Of a stretch of 64,000 bases of DNA, positions 33,064-41,788 are shown in pieces. The position numbers were made by a program, and so were the translations under genes. The notes beneath the pieces are model-generated. The model saw nothing but the letters and a program-made list of their open reading frames with translations, was not told the origin of the DNA and did no database searches. Each line of letters begins with the position of its first letter. Within the stretch, counting starts at the first letter, position 1. This stretch comes from JBGAJN01 sp044224905 (GTDB lineage Bacteria; Verrucomicrobiota; Verrucomicrobiia; Limisphaerales; JBGAJN01), in assembly GCA_044224905.1 (NCBI GenBank), contig JBGAJN010000001.1, positions 1,674,001 to 1,738,000 of the forward strand. Reading direction: 5' to 3'.

Positions 33064-34511
33064 GGAGCTGGTGGCAACGCCGTTCGCTGAAACTTCGTCT
33101 GGCCGTCTGGTTCACGGTGGTCGCCAGCGGCATCATGTTGGGGTTGACGCCCGTGGTCTATGTGTTGATCGAGCGCCGGCTGCATGTCGAATTGGACCAT
33201 CAATTGCGGATTGATTGGAATCTGATTGAGGCACATTTGGAATTGAGCGACTCCGGCGGCATCCAATGGAAAAAGGGCAGCCCCGCGACCCCAAGCAGTC
33301 CGGGTTACGCGGACTCGTGGTTCGATGTTTGGTCGGGCGAAGAGTTATTGTTGAACCACTGGCCCGCGCACGTGGCGTCGGTCATGCATACGCCGAGGCC
33401 ACCGAAGAATCAGGCGCAAACATTCTATAGCATTGAGTTGGATCAGAGCCTGCCAGCCCGCACGCTGGAGAAGCCTGCTCGGATTGGAGGGCGCGATGTG
33501 ACCTTGCGCGTGTTTCGGGACAAGTCGGGCCTGCGGCGCACGTTGCGAGAGATTCTGATTGGTCTGGCCTTGGGTGTGCCACTGGCGGCGCTGCTGGCGG
33601 CGTTGGGTGGATATTTGATGGCGGGACGGACGCTGAAGCCGATCAGCGCAATGGCTGAACAAGCGCGGCAAATCACTTCCGAATCCTTGGGCCAGCGTCT
33701 GCCCAATCCCAATCCACACGATGAACTGGGCCAACTGGCTGCGGTCTTCAACCAGACTTTGCAGCGGCTGGAAAACTCCTTCGAGTCCCTCAAACGCTTT
33801 ACGGCGGACGCTTCGCACGAGCTTCGGACACCGCTGACGGCCTTGCGCACCGTCGGCGAAGTGGCCCTGCGCGAAGAAGCCGGTGACGCAAAGGCGCTGC
33901 GCGAAACCGTCGGCAGTATGCTGGAGGAGGCGCAGCGTTTGAACGATCTCATTGATACCATGCTGCTGCTCGCACGCGTTGAAAGCGGACGGTCGTCGCT
34001 CCATTGCGAACCGGTGCGCGGGGATGAATTGATCAGGGAAGTTTGTGAAAGCGTGGATGTGTTGGCCGCGGAGAAGCAGCAGACTGTTGAAGTTGTCGGC
34101 GATCCGGGCGTGGTTGTCAGCGCCGACCGGTTATTGCTGCGTCATGCGGTGATGAACATTCTGCACAATGCCATTCGCTACAGCCCGGCGGGGACGAAGG
34201 TGCTCGTGCGATGTTTCCACAGCGGCACGCAGGCGATTGTCGAAATCGCTGATGAAGGTCCGGGCATTGCGCCAGAGCACCACCAGAAGATTTTTGAGCG
34301 GTTCTACCGCATAGACAAAGCCCGCTCGCGCTCGGAGGGCGGAGCGGGACTTGGACTGGCCATCGCGAAACTGTCTGTTGAACAACTCGGCGGAAGCATC
34401 GAACTGGCGAGTGAAGTGGGAAAAGGCAGCCGTTTCCAGATTATTCTTCCCGCTCAACGCACTGGACAATTTTCTGTCGCCCACCCGTGCACGCCCGCTC
34501 CCACCGGCTGA
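33060..34511 (+). CDS. Sensor histidine kinase (CusS-like topology)
   Basis: 483 aa. TM1 at ~15-35 (LAVWFTVVASGIMLGLTPVV), a periplasmic sensor of ~130 residues, TM2 at ~165-190 (ILIGLALGVPLAALLAALGG), HAMP, then HisKA with His at ~253 (DASHELRTPLTAL). HATPase_c has N-box NILHNAIRYSP, DEGPGI and GGAGLGLAIAK. GTG start overlapping the regulator stop. The signal is not evident: no obvious His- or Met-rich metal site in the periplasmic domain. Context suggests that it senses a substrate or stress linked to the RND pump downstream. Confidence 0.94.
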   Translation: MRSWWQRRSLKLRLAVWFTVVASGIMLGLTPVVYVLIERRLHVELDHQLRIDWNLIEAHLELSDSGGIQWKKGSPATPSSPGYADSWFDVWSGEELLLNHWPAHVASVMHTPRPPKNQAQTFYSIELDQSLPARTLEKPARIGGRDVTLRVFRDKSGLRRTLREILIGLALGVPLAALLAALGGYLMAGRTLKPISAMAEQARQITSESLGQRLPNPNPHDELGQLAAVFNQTLQRLENSFESLKRFTADASHELRTPLTALRTVGEVALREEAGDAKALRETVGSMLEEAQRLNDLIDTMLLLARVESGRSSLHCEPVRGDELIREVCESVDVLAAEKQQTVEVVGDPGVVVSADRLLLRHAVMNILHNAIRYSPAGTKVLVRCFHSGTQAIVEIADEGPGIAPEHHQKIFERFYRIDKARSRSEGGAGLGLAIAKLSVEQLGGSIELASEVGKGSRFQIILPAQRTGQFSVAHPCTPAPTG

Positions 34512-34532
34512 TCCTGAAGAAATCTTCAGGAT
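34511..34532 (+). promoter_or_regulatory. Perfect 22-nt palindrome between kinase and RND genes
   Basis: ATCCTGAAG-AAAT-CTTCAGGAT: 9-bp arms with a 4-nt centre, starting at the last base of the kinase stop codon. No T-run follows, so it is a poor terminator. The CTGAAG/CTTCAG arms recall the elements ahead of the regulator gene, so it may be a regulator-binding site for the RND operon; an mRNA-stabilising hairpin is the alternative. Confidence 0.45.
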
Positions 34533-34679
34533 TCCGTCATCGCGTCTGCCCTTCGCCTTCCCCAGATTCTCCGCCAATCAAAGCTCTAACTACTCGGTAT
34601 CCCGACGCTCCGTTGCGCGCAAACCGGAACACATAGGTATTAGGAACTGGCATCGAAAGTTCAACCGTCTCCGTAGCGA

Positions 34680-37600
34680 ATGAACGTTATCAACACCTCC
34701 CTGCGCCGCCCGCTCACGGTCGTCGTGCTTGTCATCGCCGTTGCCCTCGGCGCGTGGGTCGCACTCCAGCGCATGACGCGCGACATCTTCCCGCCGCTGG
34801 GTATTCCCACGATCTACGTCGCGCAGCCCTACGGCGGCATGGACCCCGCGCAGATGGAGGGCTACCTCACCTACCGCTACGAGTATCACTTTCTATACAT
34901 CGCCGGCATCGAGCACGTGGAATCGAAGTCCATCCAAGGCGCCTCGATCATGAAACTCCAGTTTCATCCGGGCACGGACATGAGCCAGGCGCTTTCCGAG
35001 GTGATTGGCTACGTGAACCGCTCGCGGGCGTTCATGCCACCGGGGACGGTGGCGCCGTTCGTGACGCGCTTTGATGCGGGAAGCGTCGCTGTGGGCTACC
35101 TCGTCTTTTCCACGGACGATCCGAACATCACGCTGAACCAGATGCAGGATCAGGCGCTCAACCGCGTGCGCCCCGCGTTCGCCACTTTGCCCGGCGTCTC
35201 CGCGCCGCCGCCCTTTGGCGGGAGTTCCCGCGGCGTCATCGTCAACGTGAATCCCGACCGCATGAAATCCTACGGCCTGTCGCCCGACGACATCGTGAAG
35301 GCGCTCGCCCAAGGCAACGTCATCAGCCCGTCAGGCAACATCAATCTCGACGGCAAGTATCCAATCGTGTCGGTCAACGCCATCGTGCCGGGCCCCAAGG
35401 AACTCGAAAGCGTGCCGCTCAAGCGCACCGCGAACGGCACGGTGTTTGTGCGCGACGTGGCGACCGTCGAGGATGGCGCGGACATCACCACCGCCTACGC
35501 GCTGGCCGATGGCAAGCGTTCCGTCTATCTGCCGGTTACCAAGCGCGCCGACGCCTCGACGCTCGCCGTCGTGGAACTGGTGAAGAAGAGCATCCCGGAT
35601 TTCCAAAAGCTGCTGCCCAACGGGATCAAGGTCAGCTACGCGTTCGACCAGTCGCCGGTCGTCAACCGCTCCATCAAGGATTTGCTCAAGGAAGGCGGGC
35701 TGGGTGCGATCTTCACCGGACTCATGGTGCTGCTGTTTCTGCGCGACTGGCGCAGCGCGTTGATCGTCGTCATCAACATTCCGTTCTCGCTGCTGGCCGC
35801 GACGTTCGCGCTGTGGCTGAGCGGGCAGAACATCCACCTCATGACGCTCGGCGGCCTCGCCCTCGCGGTCGGCATCCTCGTGGACGAGGCGACGGTCGCG
35901 GTGGAGAACATCCACGCGCATCTGACGCGCGGCGCTTCACTCGCCGAGGCAGCGCTGGACGGCACGCGCGAGACGGCGCTGCCGCGGTTGTTGGCGATGT
36001 TGTGCATTCTCGCGGTGTTCATCCCGGCGTTCTTCATGGTCGGCGCGGCCAAGGCGCTGTTCGTGCCGATGGCGCTGGCGGTCGGGTTCTCGATGGTCGC
36101 GTCTTTCATCTTGTCAAGCACGCTGGTGCCGATCCTGAGCGTGTGGTTTTTGCGCCTGAGCGCCGAAAAACATTCTGGCGGCCACTCTGCCGGATCGGAA
36201 AGCGGTGCTCCCGTCCACGATCCCGGCTTCATCGGCAAACTCCAGTCCGTCTACGCGACCGTGCTGCGCGGCGTGGTCGCGGCGCGCTGGCCGCTCGTGT
36301 TGATTTACATTGTCGCGGCAGGCGCGGCAGTGTGGCTCATCGGCGGACGGCTCGGCGTGGAGATTTTTCCCAAGACCGACACCGGGCAGTTCGCGCTGCG
36401 CTTCCGTGGACCGAGCGGCACACAGGTCGGCCTTACGGAAAAGACCGCGCAAAAGATTCTCGCTACCATTGCCCGCGAGGCCGGGGGACCGGACAAGGTC
36501 GAGGTCAGCATCGGCATGGTGGGCGTCCACAACTCCAGCTTCCCGGTGAACCTCGTCCACCTCTGGAACGGCGGACCCGAGGAAGGCTGGCTCGCCGTGC
36601 AGCTCAAGCGCGACGCCGGCGTGAAGATTGAGGCGTTCAAGGAACACTTGCGCGGCGTGTTCGCGAAGGAACTGCCCGACGTGCGCCTCTCGTTCGAGCC
36701 GCAGGACATCGTCTCGCGCGTGATGAGTTTCGGCTCGTCCACGCCCATCGAAGTGGCCATCAACGCGCCGAACCTGGCGACGGGCAAGGGCTACGCGGAA
36801 AAACTGCTCGAACGACTCCGGCAGATTCCGTTTCTGCGCGACCTGCAGATTGTGCAGACGCTCGATTTCCCGACCGTAGGCGTGAACATCAACCGCGAGC
36901 GCGCCGGCCTGCTCGGCGTCAAGGTGGAGGACATCACCCGCTCGCTGGTCGCGGCCACCACGTCGAGCCGCTTCACCGTGGCGAACTTCTGGGCCGATCC
37001 CGGCACCGGCATCAGTTTCAACCTCCAGGTGCAGATTCCCGAGGAGCGCACTCAGACCATCGAGGACTTGAAGAACATCCCGATCACCGCCGAGGGCGGG
37101 AAGACCGTGCTGCTGCGCAATCTGGCGGAGATCACGTCCGGCACCGCAGTGGGCATCTACGAGCGTTACAACATGGCGCGCATCGTCAGCATCACCGCGA
37201 ACATTCACGGCACTGACCTTGGCACCGCGACGCGCGAAATCCGCAAGGTTATTGCCGAGTTGAATTTTCCCTCCGACGGCAAGACGAAGGTGGACGTGCG
37301 CGGGCAGGTGGTGCCGCTGGAACAACTGATGAGTGGTTTCCGCTCCGGCCTGATCATCGCGGTGATCGTGATCTTTCTGATGCTGATGGCGAACTTCCAA
37401 TCCGTGCGCCTCGCGCTCGCTGTGGTTTCCACCGTGCCCGCCGTGCTCACCGGCGTGGTGCTCGCGTTGTGGCTGACGGGCACGACTTTGAACATTCAGT
37501 CCGCGATGGGCGCGATCATGGCCGTCGGTGTCGCCGTTGCGAACGCCATCCTGCTCGTGACCTTCGCCGAGCGGGCGCGCGTGGCGAGCGCCGATCCGCT

Positions 37601-37883
37601 GGCCGCCGCCGTCGAGGGCGCGCGCACGCGGTTGCGCCCGATTCTGATGACCAGCTTCGCGATGATCGCCGGCATGACGCCGCTCGCGCTAGGTCTCGGT
37701 GAAGGCGGCGACCAGACCGCACCTCTCGGCCGCGCGGTGGTGGGCGGACTGGCGATGGCGACGCTCGCCACGCTGTTCGTGCTGCCGAGCGTGTTTGCGA
37801 TTTTGACCAGCAAGAAAGTCCGCTCGCCCTCGCTCGACCCGGAAGATCCGGCGAGCGCGTATCACCGGTCGGCGCGAAAATGA
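34680..37883 (+). CDS. RND efflux pump permease
   Basis: 1,067-aa complete RND protomer. It opens MNVINTSLRRPLTVVVLVIA with TM1, then RDIFPPLGIPTIYVAQPYGG. TM4 has GILVDEATVAVENIHAHL, where DEA replaces the usual DDA; this variant defines a group of pumps common in Acidobacteria and Verrucomicrobia-like genomes. The last helices show GVAVANAILLVTFAERARVA and RLRPILMTSFAMIAGMTPLA. It starts 168 nt after the kinase gene and is followed directly by an adaptor and a TolC gene, so the tripartite pump is self-contained. Substrate unknown. Confidence 0.95.
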   Translation: MNVINTSLRRPLTVVVLVIAVALGAWVALQRMTRDIFPPLGIPTIYVAQPYGGMDPAQMEGYLTYRYEYHFLYIAGIEHVESKSIQGASIMKLQFHPGTDMSQALSEVIGYVNRSRAFMPPGTVAPFVTRFDAGSVAVGYLVFSTDDPNITLNQMQDQALNRVRPAFATLPGVSAPPPFGGSSRGVIVNVNPDRMKSYGLSPDDIVKALAQGNVISPSGNINLDGKYPIVSVNAIVPGPKELESVPLKRTANGTVFVRDVATVEDGADITTAYALADGKRSVYLPVTKRADASTLAVVELVKKSIPDFQKLLPNGIKVSYAFDQSPVVNRSIKDLLKEGGLGAIFTGLMVLLFLRDWRSALIVVINIPFSLLAATFALWLSGQNIHLMTLGGLALAVGILVDEATVAVENIHAHLTRGASLAEAALDGTRETALPRLLAMLCILAVFIPAFFMVGAAKALFVPMALAVGFSMVASFILSSTLVPILSVWFLRLSAEKHSGGHSAGSESGAPVHDPGFIGKLQSVYATVLRGVVAARWPLVLIYIVAAGAAVWLIGGRLGVEIFPKTDTGQFALRFRGPSGTQVGLTEKTAQKILATIAREAGGPDKVEVSIGMVGVHNSSFPVNLVHLWNGGPEEGWLAVQLKRDAGVKIEAFKEHLRGVFAKELPDVRLSFEPQDIVSRVMSFGSSTPIEVAINAPNLATGKGYAEKLLERLRQIPFLRDLQIVQTLDFPTVGVNINRERAGLLGVKVEDITRSLVAATTSSRFTVANFWADPGTGISFNLQVQIPEERTQTIEDLKNIPITAEGGKTVLLRNLAEITSGTAVGIYERYNMARIVSITANIHGTDLGTATREIRKVIAELNFPSDGKTKVDVRGQVVPLEQLMSGFRSGLIIAVIVIFLMLMANFQSVRLALAVVSTVPAVLTGVVLALWLTGTTLNIQSAMGAIMAVGVAVANAILLVTFAERARVASADPLAAAVEGARTRLRPILMTSFAMIAGMTPLALGLGEGGDQTAPLGRAVVGGLAMATLATLFVLPSVFAILTSKKVRSPSLDPEDPASAYHRSARK

Positions 37884-37917
37884 GGTGAACGGCGCTCCCC
37901 TGAGACGCCGCCGCGAA

Positions 37918-38985
37918 ATGAACCCAGTTATGAAACAAGCATCGAAAATTATCGCCGGGCTGTTGCTCGGAGCGGTCCTGACTGCCAGAAGTCGCGCTGC
38001 GGACGCGCCCAAGCCCGTGGACGTGAAGATTGCCACGCCCACTCGCGGCGAGATTCATCGCTTCGTCACGTTGCCCGGCATGATCAAGGCCAACCAGCAG
38101 GCGACGCTTTACGCAAAGGTGCCCGGTTATTTGAAATCCATCGCCGTGGACAAGGGCGACACGGTGAAGGCCGGCCAGGCGCTCGGCGAAATCGAGGTGC
38201 CGGAACTCGCCGCCGAATCCGTGAAATACCGCGCCGAAATCAAGGTGGCGGAAGCCGACTTCAAGCGGACCAGTGACGCACAGAAGAAGGCACCGGACCT
38301 CGTCACGCCGCTGTCAGTGGACGAAGCCCTCGGCAAGCTCGACATCGCGAAAGCCAATTTGGAGCGCACGGAGACACTGCTGCGCTACGCAAAGCTCACC
38401 GCGCCGTTTGCCGGCATCGTCACGGCGCGCTTCGTGGATGCGGGCGCGTTCATCCCCGCCGCCACCAGCGGCAGCGCGGCGCAGAATGCCGCCGTCGTGA
38501 CGATTGCCGACTTCAACACCGTGCGCGTGCAGGTGCCCGTGCCCGCCGCCGAGGCCTCGCGTGTGAATCTCGGCCAGCCGGTGAAGATTGCCGTCGAAGG
38601 ACTGGCGGGAAAAACCTTCGAGGGCAAGGTCAGCCGCCACAGCTACGCGCTCGATGACGCCAGCCAGACGATGCTCGTGGAGGCCGAGCTGCCGAACCCG
38701 AAACTCGAACTGCGCCCCGGCATGTATGCCACCGTGAAGGTTGGCGTGGAGAAGCACACTGACGCACTGCTCATCCCCGTCGAGGCACTCGTAATGGAAA
38801 AAGCGAACGCGTTTGCGTTCGTTGCCGACGGCGGCAAGGCGAAGAAGACCGCGATCAAGATCGGATTCAACGACGGCGCGAAAGTCGAGGTGCTGGATGG
38901 ACTCAAAGGCGGTGAGGCCATGATCCTCGTCGGCAAACTCACGCTTGCCGACGGCGCGGCAATCAACGTTGCGGAGGCGAAGTGA
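37918..38985 (+). CDS. RND periplasmic adaptor
   Basis: 355 aa with a cleavable signal (KQASKIIAGLLLGAVLTARS to RAA). Lipoyl halves are at ~50-75 (GYLKSIAVDKGDTVKAGQAL) and ~150-175 (KLTAPFAGIVTARFVDAGAF). Between them is a helical hairpin of about 60 residues, and after them a beta-barrel and MPD (LRPGMYATVKVGVEKHTDAL, DGLKGGEAMILVGK). Start is ATG at 37918 (MNPVMKQASK); the ATG at 37930 is equally possible. The stop overlaps the TolC gene's GTG start (GTGA). Confidence 0.92.
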   Translation: MNPVMKQASKIIAGLLLGAVLTARSRAADAPKPVDVKIATPTRGEIHRFVTLPGMIKANQQATLYAKVPGYLKSIAVDKGDTVKAGQALGEIEVPELAAESVKYRAEIKVAEADFKRTSDAQKKAPDLVTPLSVDEALGKLDIAKANLERTETLLRYAKLTAPFAGIVTARFVDAGAFIPAATSGSAAQNAAVVTIADFNTVRVQVPVPAAEASRVNLGQPVKIAVEGLAGKTFEGKVSRHSYALDDASQTMLVEAELPNPKLELRPGMYATVKVGVEKHTDALLIPVEALVMEKANAFAFVADGGKAKKTAIKIGFNDGAKVEVLDGLKGGEAMILVGKLTLADGAAINVAEAK

Positions 38986-40331
38986 GACTTACGATTTTCG
39001 ATTTACGATTTGCGATTGCGACTGGAGTGGTCGCGGGATTGCTGTCGGCCAGCGCGCTGGCGCAGACGACGAACACGGCGAGTTTCCCGATCGATCTGCC
39101 AACCGCGCTCAAGCTCGCAGGCGCGCAGAATCTCGATGTGCAAATCGCGCGTGAGCGCGTGAAGGAGGCGAAGGCTCAACACGAGCAGGCGCGGCTGCAG
39201 TTCTTCCCGTGGATCTCTCCGGGCGTGGGTTATAAGCGGCACGATGGAAACATTCAGGACGTAGCCGGAAATATTTTTGATGCGAGCAAGCAATCCTACA
39301 ACATCGGTGCCTCGCTGAACGCGCAGCTCGATCTGGGCGATGCGATTTACAAATCCCTCGTCGCCCGGCAGCTCGCGCGCGCGGCCGAGGAAGCGGCGGA
39401 AGCACGGCGGCAGGAAACGGTGTTCGGCGCGGCGGCGGGTTACTTCGAACTCGCACGCGCCAAATCATCAGTCGGTGTGGCGGCGGAATCCGTGCGACTC
39501 GCGGAAGAATACGCGCAGCAATTGCAACGCGCCGTGGAGGCCGGCATTGCATTCAAAGGCGATGCGTTTCGCGCACAGGTGCAAGTGGAGAAGAATCAAA
39601 TCACGCTGCGGCAGGCGCAGGAACAACAACGGCTTGCCTCTGCGCGGCTGGCGCAGACGCTTCGTTTGCAACCCGCGACGGAACTTGCGCCGGAGGAAAC
39701 GGAACTCGCGCCATTGACATTGATGGAAACGAACGCGGCGCTCGACACGTTGATGGGGCGCGCGATGTCGTCGCGACCGGAGTTGCGGCAGTTCGATGCG
39801 CAGGCGCAGGCGGCGAAGAAGGCGAGCGATGGTGCCCAATACGGACCGTTGATTCCCACGATCGGCGCGCAGGCTTACCTCGGTGGGCTCGGCGGCGGAC
39901 CCAACGGCAGCCTCGGCCATTTCGATGACACGCAGGATTATTTGTTCGGGCTGAGTTGGCGCATCGGGCCTGGCGGGCTGTTCGATCGCAGCCGGATTCG
40001 TGCGGCCGACGCGCGGATGCGCACGGGCGAACTTGAACTTTCAAAAGTCCGCGACGAAGTGGGCCGACAAGTGGTGGAAGCTCACACTCGGGTCTATTCG
40101 CTCGCCGATCAACTAGCGATGACGAAGCGCGCGCTGACGGCGGCGGAGCAGCTCTTCAAACTCACGCGCGAGCGGAAGCAATTCGGCGTGGGCGCGGTGC
40201 TGGAGGATATTCTGGCCGAGCAGGACCTGACTCGCGCGCGACTCGATTACCTGAACGCGGTGGCCGAGTTCGACAAGGCGCAATACGCGCTCCAGCGCGC
40301 CATCGGCGTGGATTCCTCGGCCGCCAGGTGA
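38982..40331 (+). CDS. TolC-family outer-membrane channel
   Basis: 449 aa. Signal peptide ending SASALA|Q, then two OEP repeats: LPTALKLAGAQNLDVQIARE, ASLNAQLDLGDAIYKSLVAR, and FGLSWRIGPGGLFDRSRIRA, ending with ALQRAIGVD. The GTG start overlaps the adaptor stop. The first codons are written by a heptanucleotide repeat (CGATTTN, four units from 38992 to 39019), so copy-number change there would shift the frame. Completes the RND tripartite system. Confidence 0.9.
   Translation: MRLTIFDLRFAIATGVVAGLLSASALAQTTNTASFPIDLPTALKLAGAQNLDVQIARERVKEAKAQHEQARLQFFPWISPGVGYKRHDGNIQDVAGNIFDASKQSYNIGASLNAQLDLGDAIYKSLVARQLARAAEEAAEARRQETVFGAAAGYFELARAKSSVGVAAESVRLAEEYAQQLQRAVEAGIAFKGDAFRAQVQVEKNQITLRQAQEQQRLASARLAQTLRLQPATELAPEETELAPLTLMETNAALDTLMGRAMSSRPELRQFDAQAQAAKKASDGAQYGPLIPTIGAQAYLGGLGGGPNGSLGHFDDTQDYLFGLSWRIGPGGLFDRSRIRAADARMRTGELELSKVRDEVGRQVVEAHTRVYSLADQLAMTKRALTAAEQLFKLTRERKQFGVGAVLEDILAEQDLTRARLDYLNAVAEFDKAQYALQRAIGVDSSAAR
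38992..39019 (+). repeat. Heptanucleotide tandem repeat at the start of the TolC gene
   Basis: Four units of 7 bp: CGATTTT, CGATTTA, CGATTTG, CGATTGC, starting 10 bp after the GTG start codon. Seven is not a multiple of three, so gain or loss of one unit would frameshift the gene within its signal peptide. Confidence 0.7.
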
Positions 40332-40339
40332 CGTCCGGG

Positions 40340-40594
40340 TAACGAGTCGTTGCCGGACGCGTCGCAACGCAGCGCTGGACATGTTCGGCACAGACATCTT
40401 AGTGCAACCCGCATCCAACAAGACAATCGACGAGCGTGGAAGTGCCGCCCCCAAATGTCTATCACGCCCTGATCTTTTGCGATACGGGCCGCTTCGGTGA
40501 GTCTGAGCAAGATCGCGAGCCGCGCCTGATACCAGCACACGTCATGCGGCGCTTTTGTCTGGTAAACCTGATTCCAATGTTCTTTGCGATTCAT
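40340..40594 (-). pseudogene. Decayed methyltransferase gene (N-terminal ~85 codons, frameshifted)
   Basis: It begins MNRKEHWNQVYQTKAPHDVC, clearly homologous to the methyltransferase at 31128. Homology then continues in another frame (STLVDCLLDAGCTKM and SSAALRRVRQRL match LLVDCLLDAGFKKL and SSAALAAARQRL). At least one frameshift lies within the GGG-rich motif I region, and the 3' half of the gene is missing. It runs up to the end of the TolC gene. Confidence 0.8.
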
Positions 40595-40760
40595 CGCGTG
40601 GTCGAGACAGGCGGCGGCTCTGGCTTCTTGCACGATCCCAATTCCACCGCGCTCCCGGTTAGCGTAGCGGACTCACGGCCATGAGGCGCTCGACATTGTT
40701 TGCGAACACTTCCCCCCTTGTCCGACATGTTCGATTAAAGCCGCAACCGGCTTCTCACTT

Positions 40761-40843
40761 CCAATCAGCCGTTGTTCCTCGTCCACGCTCCGACCTTCGG
40801 GCAGCACTTCGCCACGGCGGAAAAGTTCCGTCATCGTATCACG
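40761..40843 (-). pseudogene. Phage portal-like gene remnant B
   Basis: The minus strand encodes RDTMTELFRRGEVLPEGRSV then DEEQRLI, parallel to remnants A and C. About 76 bp separate it from the arsR start. Sequence after RLI differs from the other copies. Confidence 0.6.
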
Positions 40844-40882
40844 GCCCATTCATTTTTCCGACTTGGAACATCACTGGTTTTC

Positions 40883-40914
40883 TTGACATATCGGTAAACG
40901 CCGTTACGTGTATT
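40883..40914 (+). promoter_or_regulatory. arsR promoter/operator candidate
   Basis: TTGACA at 40883-40888 is a perfect -35 box; a weak -10 (TACGTG or TGTATT) lies 16-20 nt on. An imperfect dyad TATCgGTAA...TTACgTGTA (six of nine pairs) spans 40889-40912, a plausible ArsR-binding site that would occlude the promoter. Confidence 0.45.
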
Positions 40915-40918
40915 GCCG

Positions 40919-41308
40919 ATGCAAGAGCCGATCGCCTTTGCCCGCGCGCTCGCCGACCCGACCCGGTGGCGGATCGTCCACCTGGTCTTCGACCGCGCCC
41001 TGTGCGTCTGCGAACTCGCCGACGTGCTGAAGCTTCCGCAGTCCACGCTCTCCAGCCACCTGCGCGTCATTCAAGACGCGGGGATGCTCGACTGTGAGCG
41101 CCGCGAGAAGTGGCTGTTCTACCGCGTCAAACCGAAGTTCCAACCATTGCTGCAGGCGTTGTTTGGTCACTTCGAGACGGATCGTGCCTCCGTTGCGGCG
41201 CTCGCCCGTGACGCCAGCAAGGCTGAGGTGCGCATCTGCAAGCGTGAGAAGAGCTGCTGCCCGACGCCCCAAATCCTCGTCACCCGCAAACGAAAGTCCA
41301 AAGCCTGA
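40919..41308 (+). CDS. arsR: ArsR-family arsenic-responsive repressor
   Basis: 129 aa winged-helix repressor. LCVCELADVLKLPQSTLSSH has the Cys-Val-Cys arsenite site at the start of the recognition helix region, as in classical ArsR. The C-terminal tail has three more Cys (ICKREKSCCPTP). Released from DNA by As(III) or Sb(III), it should control the operon arsR-DUF6428-aquaporin-arsC. ATG chosen; a TTG two codons upstream is in frame. Confidence 0.94.
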   Translation: MQEPIAFARALADPTRWRIVHLVFDRALCVCELADVLKLPQSTLSSHLRVIQDAGMLDCERREKWLFYRVKPKFQPLLQALFGHFETDRASVAALARDASKAEVRICKREKSCCPTPQILVTRKRKSKA

Positions 41309-41312
41309 ATCC

Positions 41313-41777
41313 ATGAAACTCCACGAACTCAAACAACTGCTCCAGCGTCATCCCGAGAAGGGATTCCAACTCCAGCTTCCCGGCGGCAGCCCGGTGCCCG
41401 TGTCCTTCCACATCACCGAGGTGGGCTACGTGCGCAAGAAGTTCATTGATTGCGGCGGGCGGATGCACGAGACGGAAACGTGCCAGCTTCAAGCCTGGGT
41501 GGGCAACGACGCGGAGCACCGGCTCGCCAACCGCAAGCTGCTCGGCATCCTCGACAAGTCCGCCTCCATTCTGCCCGGCGATCATCTGCCGGTGGAGATT
41601 GAATATGAGGACGCGGCGCTCTCGCAGCATCCCATCGCCGGGGCGGACGTGCGCGACGATGCGGTGGTGCTTCTGCTCGAATCGAAACACACCGACTGTC
41701 TGGCCAAGGACGTGTGCATTCCGGCCGAAAAGGCCGAAGCCAACTGCGGCTGCGCTCCCGCCGGCTGCTGCGGTTGA
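41313..41777 (+). CDS. DUF6428 family protein (arsenic-operon associated)
   Basis: 154 aa. MKLHELKQLLQRHPEKGFQL and PVPVSFHITEVGYVRKKFID correspond to the DUF6428 family, usually found next to arsR. It has His, Glu and Cys in FIDCGGRMHETETCQLQ and a Cys-rich end NCGCAPAGCCG, with CLAKDVC just before. An arsenite-binding or buffering role is a reasonable guess; biochemical function is unknown. It starts 4 nt after the arsR stop. Confidence 0.85.
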   Translation: MKLHELKQLLQRHPEKGFQLQLPGGSPVPVSFHITEVGYVRKKFIDCGGRMHETETCQLQAWVGNDAEHRLANRKLLGILDKSASILPGDHLPVEIEYEDAALSQHPIAGADVRDDAVVLLLESKHTDCLAKDVCIPAEKAEANCGCAPAGCCG

Positions 41778-41788
41778 ACGCCGAGCGC

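Larger units (their letters stand above)
40332..40918. other. Intergenic region with gene remnants, 587 bp
   Basis: No intact gene. It holds a decayed methyltransferase copy (minus, 40340-40594), a phage-portal-like remnant (minus, 40761-40843) and the arsR promoter area (40883-40918). Between about 40600 and 40680 nothing is recognised. Confidence 0.6.

Noticed and set aside
34511..34532. The palindrome as a transcription terminator of the kinase gene
   Set aside because: The stem is short and AT-rich in the centre, and no T-run follows on either strand.
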